The position numbers and the translations under genes were made by a program. From NCBI RefSeq assembly GCF_028330965.1, contig NZ_JAQMUB010000032.1:124001-188000 (forward strand): DNA of 64,000 nt. The letters are read 5' to 3'. The DNA is from Oscillatoria sp. CS-180. Lineage in GTDB: Bacteria > Cyanobacteriota > Cyanobacteriia > Phormidesmidales > Phormidesmidaceae. Positions 29,704 to 39,029 of the stretch are shown here, piece by piece (the first letter of the stretch is position 1; each line of letters starts with the position of its first letter). Below the pieces are notes generated by a model. The model saw only the letters and a list, made by a program, of their open reading frames with translations, was not told the DNA's origin and did no database searches.

Positions 29704-30081
29704 ATGACTACAGCAGGCTCTATCCTCTGTATAGGACGTAATCGACGCAATCAGGAACTCTTACATCAGGTCCTGACGACAGCAGGCTATTCTGTTGAAG
29801 TTGCACTAACTTACGAAGACCTCTCTATTGACGAGCTGGTGGAAGAGAATGGGCGAGCTTCTGTGTCGCTCATATTACTAGACGTTACTGGCTTTGATGC
29901 CAGAATATGGCAGTTTTGTCAGGCATCTAGCAGCCGGGCAATTCCGCTATTCATTATCACGCCATCCGATAGCGCACATTTGCTAGAACGTCATACGCCT
30001 TGTATACGACTGCTGGTTAAACCTTTAGATATCCGTAGTTTGCTGACATTGCTTGCCCATACGCTGCAAATTTCTCAATGA
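29704..30081 (+). CDS. degenerate response-regulator receiver domain
   Basis: The 125-residue single-domain protein has the receiver fold: phospho-acceptor position Asp60 in SLILLDVTGFD and the conserved Lys106 in LLVKPLD. The acidic pair expected near residues 10-12 is absent (ILCIGRNRRNQ), so Mg-dependent phosphorylation is doubtful. It starts 4 bases after the KaiC-like gene and its stop overlaps the next ATG, marking a three-gene operon. It may act as an adaptor between the ATPase and the kinase. Confidence 0.75.
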   Translation: MTTAGSILCIGRNRRNQELLHQVLTTAGYSVEVALTYEDLSIDELVEENGRASVSLILLDVTGFDARIWQFCQASSSRAIPLFIITPSDSAHLLERHTPCIRLLVKPLDIRSLLTLLAHTLQISQ

Positions 30082-31184
30082 GTAAAAGTAGTCTCTTACT
30101 CTTGTTGAATAACAATGAGAACAGACGTCTGCTGATAGAGCGGTTGACGCCTCAGTTTGAGATTATTCTGCCTCTGCAAGCAGCCTCCAGCTTAGAAAGT
30201 GTCGAAGTGGGTACTTTTGATCTGATCATCCTTGATCTAGCAGGATTAAAGAATTGGCATTCAAAACTAAACCTTTGGCGACAGGCGACAGACCCTACCT
30301 TTCTACCCGTGGTTGCGCTGCTGCCGCAAAATACAGTTGGAGGGTTGCCACTTGATATTCGCTATCAGATCGACGAGTTGGTAACTACCCCCGTTGACCC
30401 TGAGGAACTAGATATTCGTATCGCAATTTTGCTCAGGACACGCGATTTGTCCCATAAGGTCGTTCGCCAAAATCAGCAGTTAGAAGAAATGAATAGGCTG
30501 AAAACGCGATTTGTTTCAGTCGTTTCCCATGAATTTCGCAACCCTCTATCGGTAATTTCGGGAATGATTCAAATTCTTGAAACGACCCAACAGAATTTAT
30601 CAGCTGAAAAGGAGAAAAACATATTTAAGCGAGTCCGCAACTCTGTTAGCAAACTCATTGCATTGTTAGACGACTTGCTTGTATTTGATCGCAATGCCTC
30701 TTCTCAAGTCAGCTTCAATCCTGCGATCGTTGACATTGCAAGCCACTGTGAAAAATTACTGGTAGACCTTGAGTCGAGTACTAGCGGTACTCGCAAAATT
30801 AACTTTCAAATTCAAGGAAAATCCTCTGACGTGTATGTTGATACTGCTCTGATAGACACCATCCTCAACAACTTATTGTCGAATGCACTGAAGTATTCAC
30901 CGATTGGTTGCCCTGTTGAACTATCCCTAAACTATGGTCAGGGCGAACTTGTCTTCGAAGTCAAAGACCAAGGCCGAGGTATTCCTGTAGAAGATCAGCC
31001 AGCCCTTTTTGACGCTTTTTTTCGTGCTCGAAATGTAGGAACTGCTCCAGGGACAGGACTCGGCCTCAGCATCGTCAAACAGTGCGTAGAGCTACATCAA
31101 GGAGCGATCGCTTTTGAGAGCCAAGTTGATCAGGGGACAACCTTCACCGTGACGCTTCCCTCAGCGATGGATGCAAGTGTTTGA
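30078..31184 (+). CDS. histidine kinase with N-terminal degenerate receiver
   Basis: The 368-residue protein has no membrane segment. Residues 1-120 are a receiver-like domain that keeps Asp53 (LIILDLAG) but lacks the acidic pair (LLLLLNNNENRR). The kinase core follows: H-box with His151 in SVVSHEFRNPLSVISG, N-box LNNLLSNALKYSP, G1 DQGRGIP and G2 GTGLGLSIVKQ. So it should autophosphorylate in the cytoplasm. It overlaps the receiver gene by 4 bases (ATGA) and is last in the operon with the KaiC-like ATPase. Confidence 0.9.
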   Translation: MSKSSLLLLLNNNENRRLLIERLTPQFEIILPLQAASSLESVEVGTFDLIILDLAGLKNWHSKLNLWRQATDPTFLPVVALLPQNTVGGLPLDIRYQIDELVTTPVDPEELDIRIAILLRTRDLSHKVVRQNQQLEEMNRLKTRFVSVVSHEFRNPLSVISGMIQILETTQQNLSAEKEKNIFKRVRNSVSKLIALLDDLLVFDRNASSQVSFNPAIVDIASHCEKLLVDLESSTSGTRKINFQIQGKSSDVYVDTALIDTILNNLLSNALKYSPIGCPVELSLNYGQGELVFEVKDQGRGIPVEDQPALFDAFFRARNVGTAPGTGLGLSIVKQCVELHQGAIAFESQVDQGTTFTVTLPSAMDASV

Positions 31185-31308
31185 TGGTTTCGCGGTTGGA
31201 GCTCAATAAGGACGCAGACCTTGCTCCGTAACCCCTCAATTTAAGTATTCGAATTAGACATGCAAAACTTTGCCTTTGCCGATGAAGGAAAAACCGATTG
31301 ATTGCTTG

Positions 31309-31524
31309 CTAATCGATAGAAATTTGTTGAGGACCGCTGGTGGGGCCGGAGCCGTTAGAGAAGTCGTCGTCATCGGAAACGCTGACGTTTTGATTATTCA
31401 GCCAAGACTTGACAGGATCTTCGTCTAAGTCTAAGCGTAAAACTCCCGACACAAAACCGCCCAGAAACGCAACAGGCTGGCGGGCCAACTCTTGCAAAAA
31501 TGGCGATAGCTCATCCAAAAACAT
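31309..31524 (-). CDS. small conserved cyanobacterial protein
   Basis: The 71-residue protein starts FLDELSPFLQELARQPVAFL and continues GGFVSGVLRLDLDEDPVKSWL before an acidic, low-complexity tail (VSVSDDDDFSNGSG). I remember the N-terminal part from hypothetical proteins of many cyanobacteria but know no function. The amphipathic N-terminal half could lie on a membrane. It stands alone between the kinase and the cryptochrome genes. Confidence 0.6.
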   Translation of the reverse strand: MFLDELSPFLQELARQPVAFLGGFVSGVLRLDLDEDPVKSWLNNQNVSVSDDDDFSNGSGPTSGPQQISID

Positions 31525-31803
31525 CAGTCACACCTCATCATTTTGAGCATTTTTCAGCATGTATAGCCGTCACCAGTCCGGTAAAGACAAGATGGCGAAC
31601 CATCTACCTAAGCGCTAAGCACCCGAATGATGCTGGGTGCACAGTCTAGATGACTAAAGCTATAACTTTATCCTACAGTTTCTTAACGAAGGGCGCGATC
31701 GCCCTTGCGCCAGAAACCCTTTCAATTTCCCAGCTCTTCAGATTTCCATCAAGCATCTGAATGCTTACGGGGAACTTGCCATTCGGAGAGTCTGATTGTT
31801 TCT

Positions 31804-33267
31804 CTACGCACTGCGGTCCATCGCCGCGTTGTAAATCTTCTCGTTAGCCTGGACGGACTTCTGCAAATCAACAATGGGGTGGGGATAATCTACGCCCAAC
31901 TGAACGTTGAACCGTTTCTGTTCAACGGGTTGAAGTGACCAGGGAGAATGGACCTTCTTCGCAGGAATGTCCTTAAGTTCTGGTAGCCAGTGCTTGACGT
32001 AGTTTCCTTCTGGGTCGTAGTCCTTGGACTGCTTAGGGATATTGAAATAGCGAAAGCCCCGAGCATCGTTGCCGACTCCAGCCGTGTAGTTCCAGTTGCC
32101 CCAATTGCTGCAAACGTCGTAGTCCACCAACAGGGATTCGAACCATTCTGCTCCCATACGCCAATCGATACCCAAGTTCTTGGTTAGAAAGCTAGCGACG
32201 TTTTGCCGTCCTCGATTAGACATGAAGCCCGTTGCAGCAATTTCTCGCATGTTGGCATCGACAAGGGGATATCCGGTTCTCCCTTCGCGCCAGGCATCGA
32301 ATCGTTCCCAATCCTGCTTCCATTTGATCTTCAGGCCTCTGAGACCGGAAGGATAAAAAACGCGATCGCCATGTTTCTGACAGACGAATCGAAAATAGTC
32401 GCGCCACAGGAGTTCAAACACCAACCAGTAGGTTGAGTCGTTACGAACTCGCTCGTTCTCATAGTCCTGAACGGCCTCATGAATTCGTCGGGGAGACAAA
32501 CAGCCCAGTGCTAGCCACGGTGAAAACTTGGAAGAATAGTTGGCTCCCAACATGCCGTTGCGAGTTTCTTTGTAGACCTTGAGACAGTCTGTATCCCAAA
32601 TATAGTCTTGTAAGCGAGCAAGCCCTGCGGTTTCTCCCCCTTTGAAGGGCAGAACGCCGCGATCGTCTGGGTCAGCCACCTCAATGCCCAACGTTTCAGG
32701 CGTTGGCATTTTGCCGGGGTCTAACGATTTCGGCAAGGGAGAGAGCTGTTTGGGCGTTGCGAGTGTTTCGTAGACGGTGCTGTACTTCTCGACTTGTTTA
32801 CGAAATTGGGTAAAGACTGCCGGTAGCTTTTTAACGGGAAAGGGCAGATCGTCGGGATGGTACAGCGTCGTTCCCCAGTAGGTCTGCACCGTTTTTCCGG
32901 CGGCTTCGAGGTGATCAGCGACAGCATTTTCAATGTCTGCCTCTTCTGAAGCAACCTCTTCGTGCCAATAAACAGCTTTTGCGTCTACCTCGTTCGCCAA
33001 AGCAGGGAGAATGTCTTCTGGCTTACCCACCCGGATGATTAAATTACTGCCTTTTTGCTGCAAGGATTGACGCAAGTCTGCGACACTTTCGAGCAAAAAT
33101 TTGGCGCGGAACTTGCCCGTTTTGGGGAAACCAAAGGACGTTTCGCCAAACTGTCGAGGGTCAAAACAGTAAACGGGAATGACCTCTGCTCCGGCTTTGA
33201 GCGCATCTTGCAGCGGCTCATGGTCATGGAGTCTCAGGTCATTTCTAAACCAAATCAGGACTTTCAT
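31804..33267 (-). CDS. DASH-type cryptochrome / photolyase
   Basis: This is a blue-light flavoprotein that repairs cyclobutane dimers, mainly in single-stranded DNA, and may act as photoreceptor. The 487-residue protein has the N-terminal antenna domain (KVLIWFRNDLRLHDHEPL) and the FAD domain with NGMLGANYSSKFSPWLALGC, ELLWRDYFRF, MREIAATGFMSNRGRQNVAS and DYDVCSNWGNWNYTAGVGND, all DASH signatures. I start at the ATG at 33267, where the family begins; the frame extends 25 codons upstream without family similarity. No partner gene. Confidence 0.93.
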   Translation of the reverse strand: MKVLIWFRNDLRLHDHEPLQDALKAGAEVIPVYCFDPRQFGETSFGFPKTGKFRAKFLLESVADLRQSLQQKGSNLIIRVGKPEDILPALANEVDAKAVYWHEEVASEEADIENAVADHLEAAGKTVQTYWGTTLYHPDDLPFPVKKLPAVFTQFRKQVEKYSTVYETLATPKQLSPLPKSLDPGKMPTPETLGIEVADPDDRGVLPFKGGETAGLARLQDYIWDTDCLKVYKETRNGMLGANYSSKFSPWLALGCLSPRRIHEAVQDYENERVRNDSTYWLVFELLWRDYFRFVCQKHGDRVFYPSGLRGLKIKWKQDWERFDAWREGRTGYPLVDANMREIAATGFMSNRGRQNVASFLTKNLGIDWRMGAEWFESLLVDYDVCSNWGNWNYTAGVGNDARGFRYFNIPKQSKDYDPEGNYVKHWLPELKDIPAKKVHSPWSLQPVEQKRFNVQLGVDYPHPIVDLQKSVQANEKIYNAAMDRSA

Positions 33268-33688
33268 TAGGGAATGCGATCGCGGTGTAAACTTATGTAA
33301 ATCTAACAAGTTTGGTCCCCTTCTTGGGAGATTATCTATCACGGCGATAAAAAATATTGATTCCGTTCTTCATGTTTTTGCTGTTCTAGTCTGACGGATC
33401 AGCCTTTCTAAGCTGATTTGAGGGAGGATGGCTGCTGATCTTCGAGGTTTATGCTCCAACTACAAAACCGAAGTCTTGTGCCTTTTGGACTCGCTTTGTT
33501 GGAGTTATCTCAAAATCGTCACGTGCGCTACTTTTTCACTCAGCGCAATTTTGAATAGTAAAAAAGCCTAAGATTGACTGCTAAGATTGCGCGCCAATGT
33601 GCCATGATGCTGTCTAAGAATAAATAGGGCATTCTTCGACTGGAATTGTCCTAGGGCAATTCTGCTGTTGTTTCAGGGGATTACCTTC
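33268..33688. other. 421-bp divergent spacer between cryptochrome and potA
   Basis: It must contain the promoters of both genes; none stands out. Two overlapping short frames occur (ATG 33428 to stop 33571, 47 codons, with GGGAGG touching the ATG; and ATG 33451, 35 codons), but their composition is unlike neighbouring proteins and I do not call them genes. AGGGG at 33676-33680 serves potA. Confidence 0.4.
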
Positions 33689-34816
33689 ATGTCACAGACA
33701 GTTTCTCCCTCAATATCTGTGCCACCAAAGCAAGAAGGTTTGTCAGATGTTGAGCTGCGCCAGGTCTCAAAGTATTTTGACCGGGAAGCTGCTGTTAAAG
33801 ACATTAATTTAGAGATTCGCGAGGGAGAGTTTTTCAGTATTTTAGGGCCTTCAGGATGTGGCAAAACCACCACCTTGAGGTTGATTGCTGGATTCGAACA
33901 GCCCACTAAGGGGGCGGTTTACATTCAAAGGCAGGATATGAGCCGGGTGCCTGCTCATCGGCGTTCTGTCAATACGGTTTTTCAAAGCTATGCTTTGTTC
34001 GACCACATGACCGTGCGAGATAATATTGCCTTTGGGTTGCGTATCAAGCGGATGGGGCGATCGCAACTCAAACAGCGTGTCACCGATGCGCTACGGCTCG
34101 TCAAAATGGAAGACTTTGCCAACCGCCGGCCTCAACAGCTCTCTGGCGGACAACGGCAACGGGTCGCGCTTGCTAGAGCATTGGTCAATCGTCCGGCGGT
34201 CATGCTGCTGGATGAACCACTGGGGGCACTGGACTTAAAGCTGCGAAAACAAATGCAGGTGGAGCTATCTAACTTGCATCGGCAATTGGGCATCACGTTT
34301 GTGATGGTCACTCACGATCAAGAAGAAGCGCTCTGTCTCTCAGACCGCATTGCTGTGATGAAAGACGGCGATATCGAGCAAGTGGGTACCCCAAGTGAAA
34401 TTTACGATCACCCCACAACGCCCTTCGTGGCCGATTTTATTGGCGATACCAATCTTCTTAAAGGCGAGGTCAGTTTTGCCGATAGCAAAATGCTTCAGGT
34501 CAAGACCTTGGAAGGCACGACAATTCTGGTTAGTCGCCCCAATGATATGCCTCAGAGCCTGAGAACTGCGGTTGTTAGTGTCCGTCCCGAAAAAATTCGC
34601 CTCAGCCAAGCTCCCCTTGGCAACAAAGGAAACTGCTATTCTGGCTACGTCAAGCATGTGATGTACCTCGGTACACACATTCACTGTATGGTGCAGTTGC
34701 AGTCAGGTGAATGTCTGACTGTTCTGGAGCCAAACCGAACAGAGCATTCGTTGGAACTAGAAACCCCTGTCTATGTCTCGTGGAGACCGGATGACTGTTT
34801 GGCACTTGCGGCGTAG
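33689..34816 (+). CDS. potA: spermidine/putrescine ABC transporter, ATPase
   Basis: This is the ATP-binding subunit of a polyamine importer. The 375-residue protein has Walker A GPSGCGKTT, Q-loop, signature LSGGQRQR, Walker B VMLLDEPLGALD and the H-loop (MVTHDQEEA), plus the C-terminal TOBE domain (~residues 280-370). I use ATG 33689 with AGGGG nine bases upstream; a TTG seven codons earlier is less likely. It is first of four consecutive genes potA-potD-potB-potC, which together form a complete importer. Confidence 0.93.
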   Translation: MSQTVSPSISVPPKQEGLSDVELRQVSKYFDREAAVKDINLEIREGEFFSILGPSGCGKTTTLRLIAGFEQPTKGAVYIQRQDMSRVPAHRRSVNTVFQSYALFDHMTVRDNIAFGLRIKRMGRSQLKQRVTDALRLVKMEDFANRRPQQLSGGQRQRVALARALVNRPAVMLLDEPLGALDLKLRKQMQVELSNLHRQLGITFVMVTHDQEEALCLSDRIAVMKDGDIEQVGTPSEIYDHPTTPFVADFIGDTNLLKGEVSFADSKMLQVKTLEGTTILVSRPNDMPQSLRTAVVSVRPEKIRLSQAPLGNKGNCYSGYVKHVMYLGTHIHCMVQLQSGECLTVLEPNRTEHSLELETPVYVSWRPDDCLALAA

Positions 34817-34918
34817 TTGTTTACATCTGCTGTGCTTGATTGTTGCCGGTCTAACACTGTGGTATTACATCGTTTTGTAGTCTTTGATGTTGATGACGAT
34901 TAAGTGAGGAACACTGCC

Positions 34919-36070
34919 ATGCCCCGCAAGCGATCGCTGTATTCAAACCAGTTTCGTCGATTAGGCCCCACCCGGCGACGCTTTTTGCAAGGTTCTGCTG
35001 CGGCGATCGCCGGAGTTACCCTGTCTAATTGCCGTCAGAACATCGCCAGCGTTTCAGAAGCCGAGACTGAAGTGGCTGCTGCTGAAGCTGGAGAGGCGTC
35101 TGGGGTGCTGAACGTCTACACTTGGGCTGACTACACCAACGACCAGCTCATAGAGGCGTTTACAGAAAAGACGGGCATTGAAGTTGTGGTTGATATCTAC
35201 GACTCGAACGAAACCATGCTGGCCAAGATGCAGGCAGGAGGTGGGGACGCCTACAGCGTTATCTATCCTTCTGACTACATGGTGCAAGAGATGATCAGCT
35301 TAGGAATGCTGACGAAGCTCGACAAGAGCCGCATCACCGGCATCGACAATATTTTCGACAAGTGGCAAGACCCAGTTTACGATTCAGGGAACAATTTCAG
35401 CGTTCCCTTTGCTTGGGGGACCACCGGGCTGCTCTACAACAAAGACATCATCACTGACAATCCTGAAGATTGGGATTATCTCTGGGACAATAGCTCAGCA
35501 CTGTCCCGTCAGATTACGCTGCTAGACGACGTTCGGGAAACAATGGGGGCAGTCCTCAAGTCTCTTGGCTATTCTTACAACTCAACCGATCCAGCAGAGA
35601 TTGAAGAGGCTTATAACAAGCTGGTGGAACTCAAGCCTGCGATCGCGTCCTTCATGTCCTTTGGCTTTGAAGATGGTCTGCTGGGTGGTGACTTAGCCGT
35701 TGTTATGGCTTATTCAGTAGACGCATTGTCCTCCATTGCAGAGGACGATCGCCTGGAGTACGTCATCCCCTTCAGCGGTTCTTCTGTGTGGACGGATACG
35801 ATGATTATCCCCACGTCAGCGCCTAATGTAGATGCTGCCTATGAGTGGATTAATTTCAACCTGCAGCCTGAAATCGCTCAGTTGAACACTGAAACCCTGT
35901 TTAACGCAACGCCCAATAAAATTGCTTACGACAATCTTTCGGATGAGTTCAAGAGCAATACAGATCTCTTCCCGCCTGAGGAGATTTTGGCGAAATGTGA
36001 GGGGATTGCGCCGGTGGGAGATGCCTCTGCAATTTACGACGAGTTTTGGACAAGAGTCACTAGCGCATAG
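34919..36070 (+). CDS. potD: polyamine ABC transporter, substrate-binding protein
   Basis: The 383-residue protein has a twin-arginine type signal (GPTRRRFLQGSAAAIAG) followed by LSNC, which resembles a lipobox with Asn instead of a small residue before the Cys; so it is exported, perhaps folded, and perhaps lipid-anchored. The mature part shows the PotD/PotF pattern GVLNVYTWADYTNDQLIEAF and GGGDAYSVIYPSDYMV, with PFAWGTTGLLYN further on. ATG 34919 is preferred (GAGGA upstream); a GTG five codons earlier is possible. Confidence 0.92.
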   Translation: MPRKRSLYSNQFRRLGPTRRRFLQGSAAAIAGVTLSNCRQNIASVSEAETEVAAAEAGEASGVLNVYTWADYTNDQLIEAFTEKTGIEVVVDIYDSNETMLAKMQAGGGDAYSVIYPSDYMVQEMISLGMLTKLDKSRITGIDNIFDKWQDPVYDSGNNFSVPFAWGTTGLLYNKDIITDNPEDWDYLWDNSSALSRQITLLDDVRETMGAVLKSLGYSYNSTDPAEIEEAYNKLVELKPAIASFMSFGFEDGLLGGDLAVVMAYSVDALSSIAEDDRLEYVIPFSGSSVWTDTMIIPTSAPNVDAAYEWINFNLQPEIAQLNTETLFNATPNKIAYDNLSDEFKSNTDLFPPEEILAKCEGIAPVGDASAIYDEFWTRVTSA

Positions 36071-36081
36071 GACTGAATGCG

Positions 36082-37032
36082 ATGGCGGTTTCTTCAGGCA
36101 AGAAACACTTTGCTAAACCGAAACTGAATGTGGGACAGCGCCTGAAGTCTTTGGTAGGGCCTCTGGCGCTGTTGGGTCCATCGGGCATCTGGCTGATGCT
36201 ATTTCTGGTGCTGCCAACGCTTCTGATTCTAGATATCAGCTTAGTGCCAGGATTGCGACCGGAGCAGAGCGATGGAGCCTATGGTCTTGGTAACTATTCG
36301 CAGGTGTTTAATCCTCTTGATCCGGCTTTTGATTGGGTTTACTTGCAGGTCATTTGGCGATCGCTCTATTACGCAACGGGAGCAACGCTAGCGTGTCTGC
36401 TGCTGGGATTTCCCGTGGCCTACTGGTTGGCGATTATGGCTCCAAAACGGTGGCGTAATTTTCTCGTGGTGGCGTTTGTCTTGCCACTATGGACCTCGTC
36501 ACTACTGCGAGCCTATGCCTGGATGAGTATTTTGCGTCCGTCTGGATTGCTCAATAGTCTGATTGGCTGGATCAGCAATTGGATTCCTGGCGTGCAGCTC
36601 CCGGAACAGCGATGGCTCTATACCGCCATCGCCGTCTTTATTGGCTTGACATACAACTTCTTGCCCTACATGGTGTTGATTCTGTATGCCTCTTTGGAAA
36701 AGCTAGATATCTCTTTGCTAGAGGCTTCTGCTGACTTGGGCGCAACGCCTCGACAAACATTCTGGAAAATCACCGTACCCCAAACACTACCCGGAATTGC
36801 AGCGGGATGCCTGCTCGTTTTCATCACCAGCATGGGCGATTTCGTAGTCCCAACGCTGCTCGGTGGCGCTTCCAGCATGACCATTTCTCGATTAATCTAT
36901 AACCAGTTTTTGGGCATCACGCGCAATTGGGGATTGGGGTCGGCGCTCAGCATGGTGTTGATTTTGGCAGTGAGCTTAGCGATCGCGCTGCTGCTTAGGT
37001 ATGGCGATCGCGATTCGGTCAAGGAAACCTAA
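36082..37032 (+). CDS. potB: polyamine ABC transporter, permease PotB
   Basis: The 316-residue membrane protein has six helices and the EAA loop EASADLGATPRQTFWKITVP that docks PotA. The long first periplasmic loop and the block LPLWTSSLLRAYAWM are typical of PotB. It begins 11 bases after potD and ends 12 bases before potC. Confidence 0.92.
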   Translation: MAVSSGKKHFAKPKLNVGQRLKSLVGPLALLGPSGIWLMLFLVLPTLLILDISLVPGLRPEQSDGAYGLGNYSQVFNPLDPAFDWVYLQVIWRSLYYATGATLACLLLGFPVAYWLAIMAPKRWRNFLVVAFVLPLWTSSLLRAYAWMSILRPSGLLNSLIGWISNWIPGVQLPEQRWLYTAIAVFIGLTYNFLPYMVLILYASLEKLDISLLEASADLGATPRQTFWKITVPQTLPGIAAGCLLVFITSMGDFVVPTLLGGASSMTISRLIYNQFLGITRNWGLGSALSMVLILAVSLAIALLLRYGDRDSVKET

Positions 37033-37044
37033 GGAGGTGAACGC

Positions 37045-37851
37045 ATGAGTCTTCGGTCCAAGTTCAACCTACCTTGCTCTTGGCAGGGCCTGACGACGCT
37101 GCTGCTTTTTGGCTTTATGTACATGCCAATTCTGGTTTTGGCCGTTTACAGCTTCAATGATTCCCGTCGCTATACCTCGGTGTGGCAGGGATTCAGCTTG
37201 AAGTGGTACGAGAGCCTGCTGCAGGATACCCGTATCTTCAGCGCCCTGCAGGATACGTTGGTGGTCGCGATCGTGGCGGTTGCTATCTCAGCGGTCACAG
37301 GTACGCTGATGGCGATCGGGCTGTTCAAGTACACGTTTCCGGGTAAAGGGCTTTATCGTGGCGCGTCCTATCTGCCGCTGATTATTCCTGACATTTCCAT
37401 TGCGGTGGCGACTCTCGTTTTTCTAGCGTCGATGGCAATTCCGCTCAGCATTTGGACGATTATCGCGGCTCATACCGTGTTTTGCTTGGCTTACGTAGCA
37501 GTAGTGGTGTCGAGTCGCATTGGTAGCCTCGATCCCAATTTGGAAGAGGCCGCACTCGATTTGGGGGCAACGCCAACTCAAGCCATGATCAAGGTGCTAC
37601 TGCCTCAACTGATGCCCGCGATCGTCTCAGGCTGTCTGTTAGCATTTGTCCTCAGCCTAGATGATTTGCTGATCTCTAGCTTCACGGCAGGCGGTGGCGC
37701 AAATCCCTTGCCCATCGAGATCTTTAGCCGCATCCGTAATGGCGTTAAACCCGACATGAATGCTTTAAGTGTGGTGCTGATTTTGGCGTCTGCAATGATT
37801 GCTGCGTTAGCAGAATACATTCGCTACAAAGGGTCAACAATACAAGATTGA
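37045..37851 (+). CDS. potC: polyamine ABC transporter, permease PotC
   Basis: The 268-residue permease has six helices, the PotC-type YSFNDSRRYTSVWQGFSLKW near the start and the EAA loop EAALDLGATPTQAMIKVLLP. AAGGAGG lies 7 bases before the ATG. It is the last intact gene of the importer operon; a decayed frame follows. Confidence 0.92.
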   Translation: MSLRSKFNLPCSWQGLTTLLLFGFMYMPILVLAVYSFNDSRRYTSVWQGFSLKWYESLLQDTRIFSALQDTLVVAIVAVAISAVTGTLMAIGLFKYTFPGKGLYRGASYLPLIIPDISIAVATLVFLASMAIPLSIWTIIAAHTVFCLAYVAVVVSSRIGSLDPNLEEAALDLGATPTQAMIKVLLPQLMPAIVSGCLLAFVLSLDDLLISSFTAGGGANPLPIEIFSRIRNGVKPDMNALSVVLILASAMIAALAEYIRYKGSTIQD

Positions 37852-37852
37852 A

Positions 37853-38041
37853 GTGCTTCTCTGGGTTGCTGAAATGGGACCGGATGACGTTTCCTTCGGC
37901 GCAGACCAGAATACGATGCCGGATGAACAAGGGCATCAGGGGCATCTATCGGGGACGGTTGGCGATCAGCCCGTTAAACTGATGATCGTCTAGCTAGAAG
38001 GCGATCGCTGGCTGGGGTTGAAACCAGGGGACTTAGTCTGA
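37853..38041 (+). pseudogene. probable decayed coding fragment
   Basis: One frame reads MGPDDVSFGADQNTMPDE (from ATG 37874) to a stop at 37991-37993 and continues after it with LEGDRWLGLKPGDLV to a second stop at 38039-38041, just before the next gene. The protein-like, hydrophilic composition on both sides of a single TAG suggests a gene broken by a nonsense change. I cannot name the family. Confidence 0.35.
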
Positions 38042-38042
38042 A

Positions 38043-38990
38043 ATGTTGTCCGTCAAAGCTATTCAAACGGTTACAGTTACTGTATCGAATGCCGAACAAG
38101 CGAGAGACTTCTACACGCAAGCACTCGGATTTGAGGCGATTGGCGATCTAACATTCGAGCCTAATACCTACAGTCGGCTAGCTCCCATCCCACCCAGTCG
38201 AGTGCGGCTGATTACGCTACAGCTTGGCGACGAGTTTGTTGAACTAATCCAATTTTTGGATCTTGATTTTAAGCCTATTCCAGTCGATTCCCAAAGCAAT
38301 GACCTTTGGTTTCAACACATGGCGATTGTGGTCAGTGACATTGATAAAGCCTACACGCACTTGCAATCGTTTCCTATCGAACCGATTTCCGAGGGACCTC
38401 AAACCATTCCAGCAGACAATCCCATGGCCGGTGGCGTGCGAGCCTTCAAGTTTAGGGATCCAGACCGCCATAGTCTGGAAATTATTTGGTTTCCCCAAGA
38501 TAAGGGTAAGGAAAAGTGGCAGAAGCCAAATGGGGACTTGTTTTTGGGCATCGACCATAGCGCGATCGCGATCGCAGATACTCAAGAAAGCCTAGCGTTC
38601 TATCGCGACCTCCTTGGCCTAGAAATTGCTGATAGCGGTGTTAACCAGGGAAAGACTCAAGCCCGTCTCGATGACTTATCGATGCCGGAAGTCCAAATTA
38701 ACTCCCTGCAGCCTGAGCAAACAAGCATTGGCGGTGAACTATTAGATTATGTAGAACCCGGCACGGGGCGATCAGTTCCTAAGGACTGGATAATTAGCGA
38801 CCTTGCTCACCGTCATCTAATTTTAGAAACGAGCGATGATATTGGGGTTGCTTTGGCAGCTTTAAAGCAGAGCCGTATCGAGATCATTTCGTCTCATGTT
38901 GTTGACTTTCCCGATTCTTATCGTTATGCCAAAGGCTGTTTAATTAGAGATCCTAATGGTCACGCGCTACTCTTAGCTGTTTTTCCATAA
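38043..38990 (+). CDS. tandem VOC (glyoxalase/dioxygenase superfamily) protein
   Basis: The 315-residue protein has two vicinal-oxygen-chelate domains. The first (1-150) starts VKAIQTVTVTVSNAEQARDF and ends FKFRDPDRHSLEIIWFP; the second (~165-315) starts FLGIDHSAIAIADTQESLAF and ends LIRDPNGHALLLAVFP. Each has the terminal Glu or related position that binds metal in VOC enzymes, but the first His site is replaced in domain 1 (Q-T-V-T), so metal binding may differ between them. The reaction cannot be told. Confidence 0.85.
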   Translation: MLSVKAIQTVTVTVSNAEQARDFYTQALGFEAIGDLTFEPNTYSRLAPIPPSRVRLITLQLGDEFVELIQFLDLDFKPIPVDSQSNDLWFQHMAIVVSDIDKAYTHLQSFPIEPISEGPQTIPADNPMAGGVRAFKFRDPDRHSLEIIWFPQDKGKEKWQKPNGDLFLGIDHSAIAIADTQESLAFYRDLLGLEIADSGVNQGKTQARLDDLSMPEVQINSLQPEQTSIGGELLDYVEPGTGRSVPKDWIISDLAHRHLILETSDDIGVALAALKQSRIEIISSHVVDFPDSYRYAKGCLIRDPNGHALLLAVFP

Positions 38991-39029
38991 GTGGCCTTTT
39001 CAGACGTTCAACCCCTTCCAGACCCTTTT

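Noticed and set aside
33428-33571. 47-codon frame with GGGAGG next to its ATG
   Set aside because: The purine run touches the start codon, leaving no spacing; the Cys-rich product resembles no protein I know; a second frame overlaps it.
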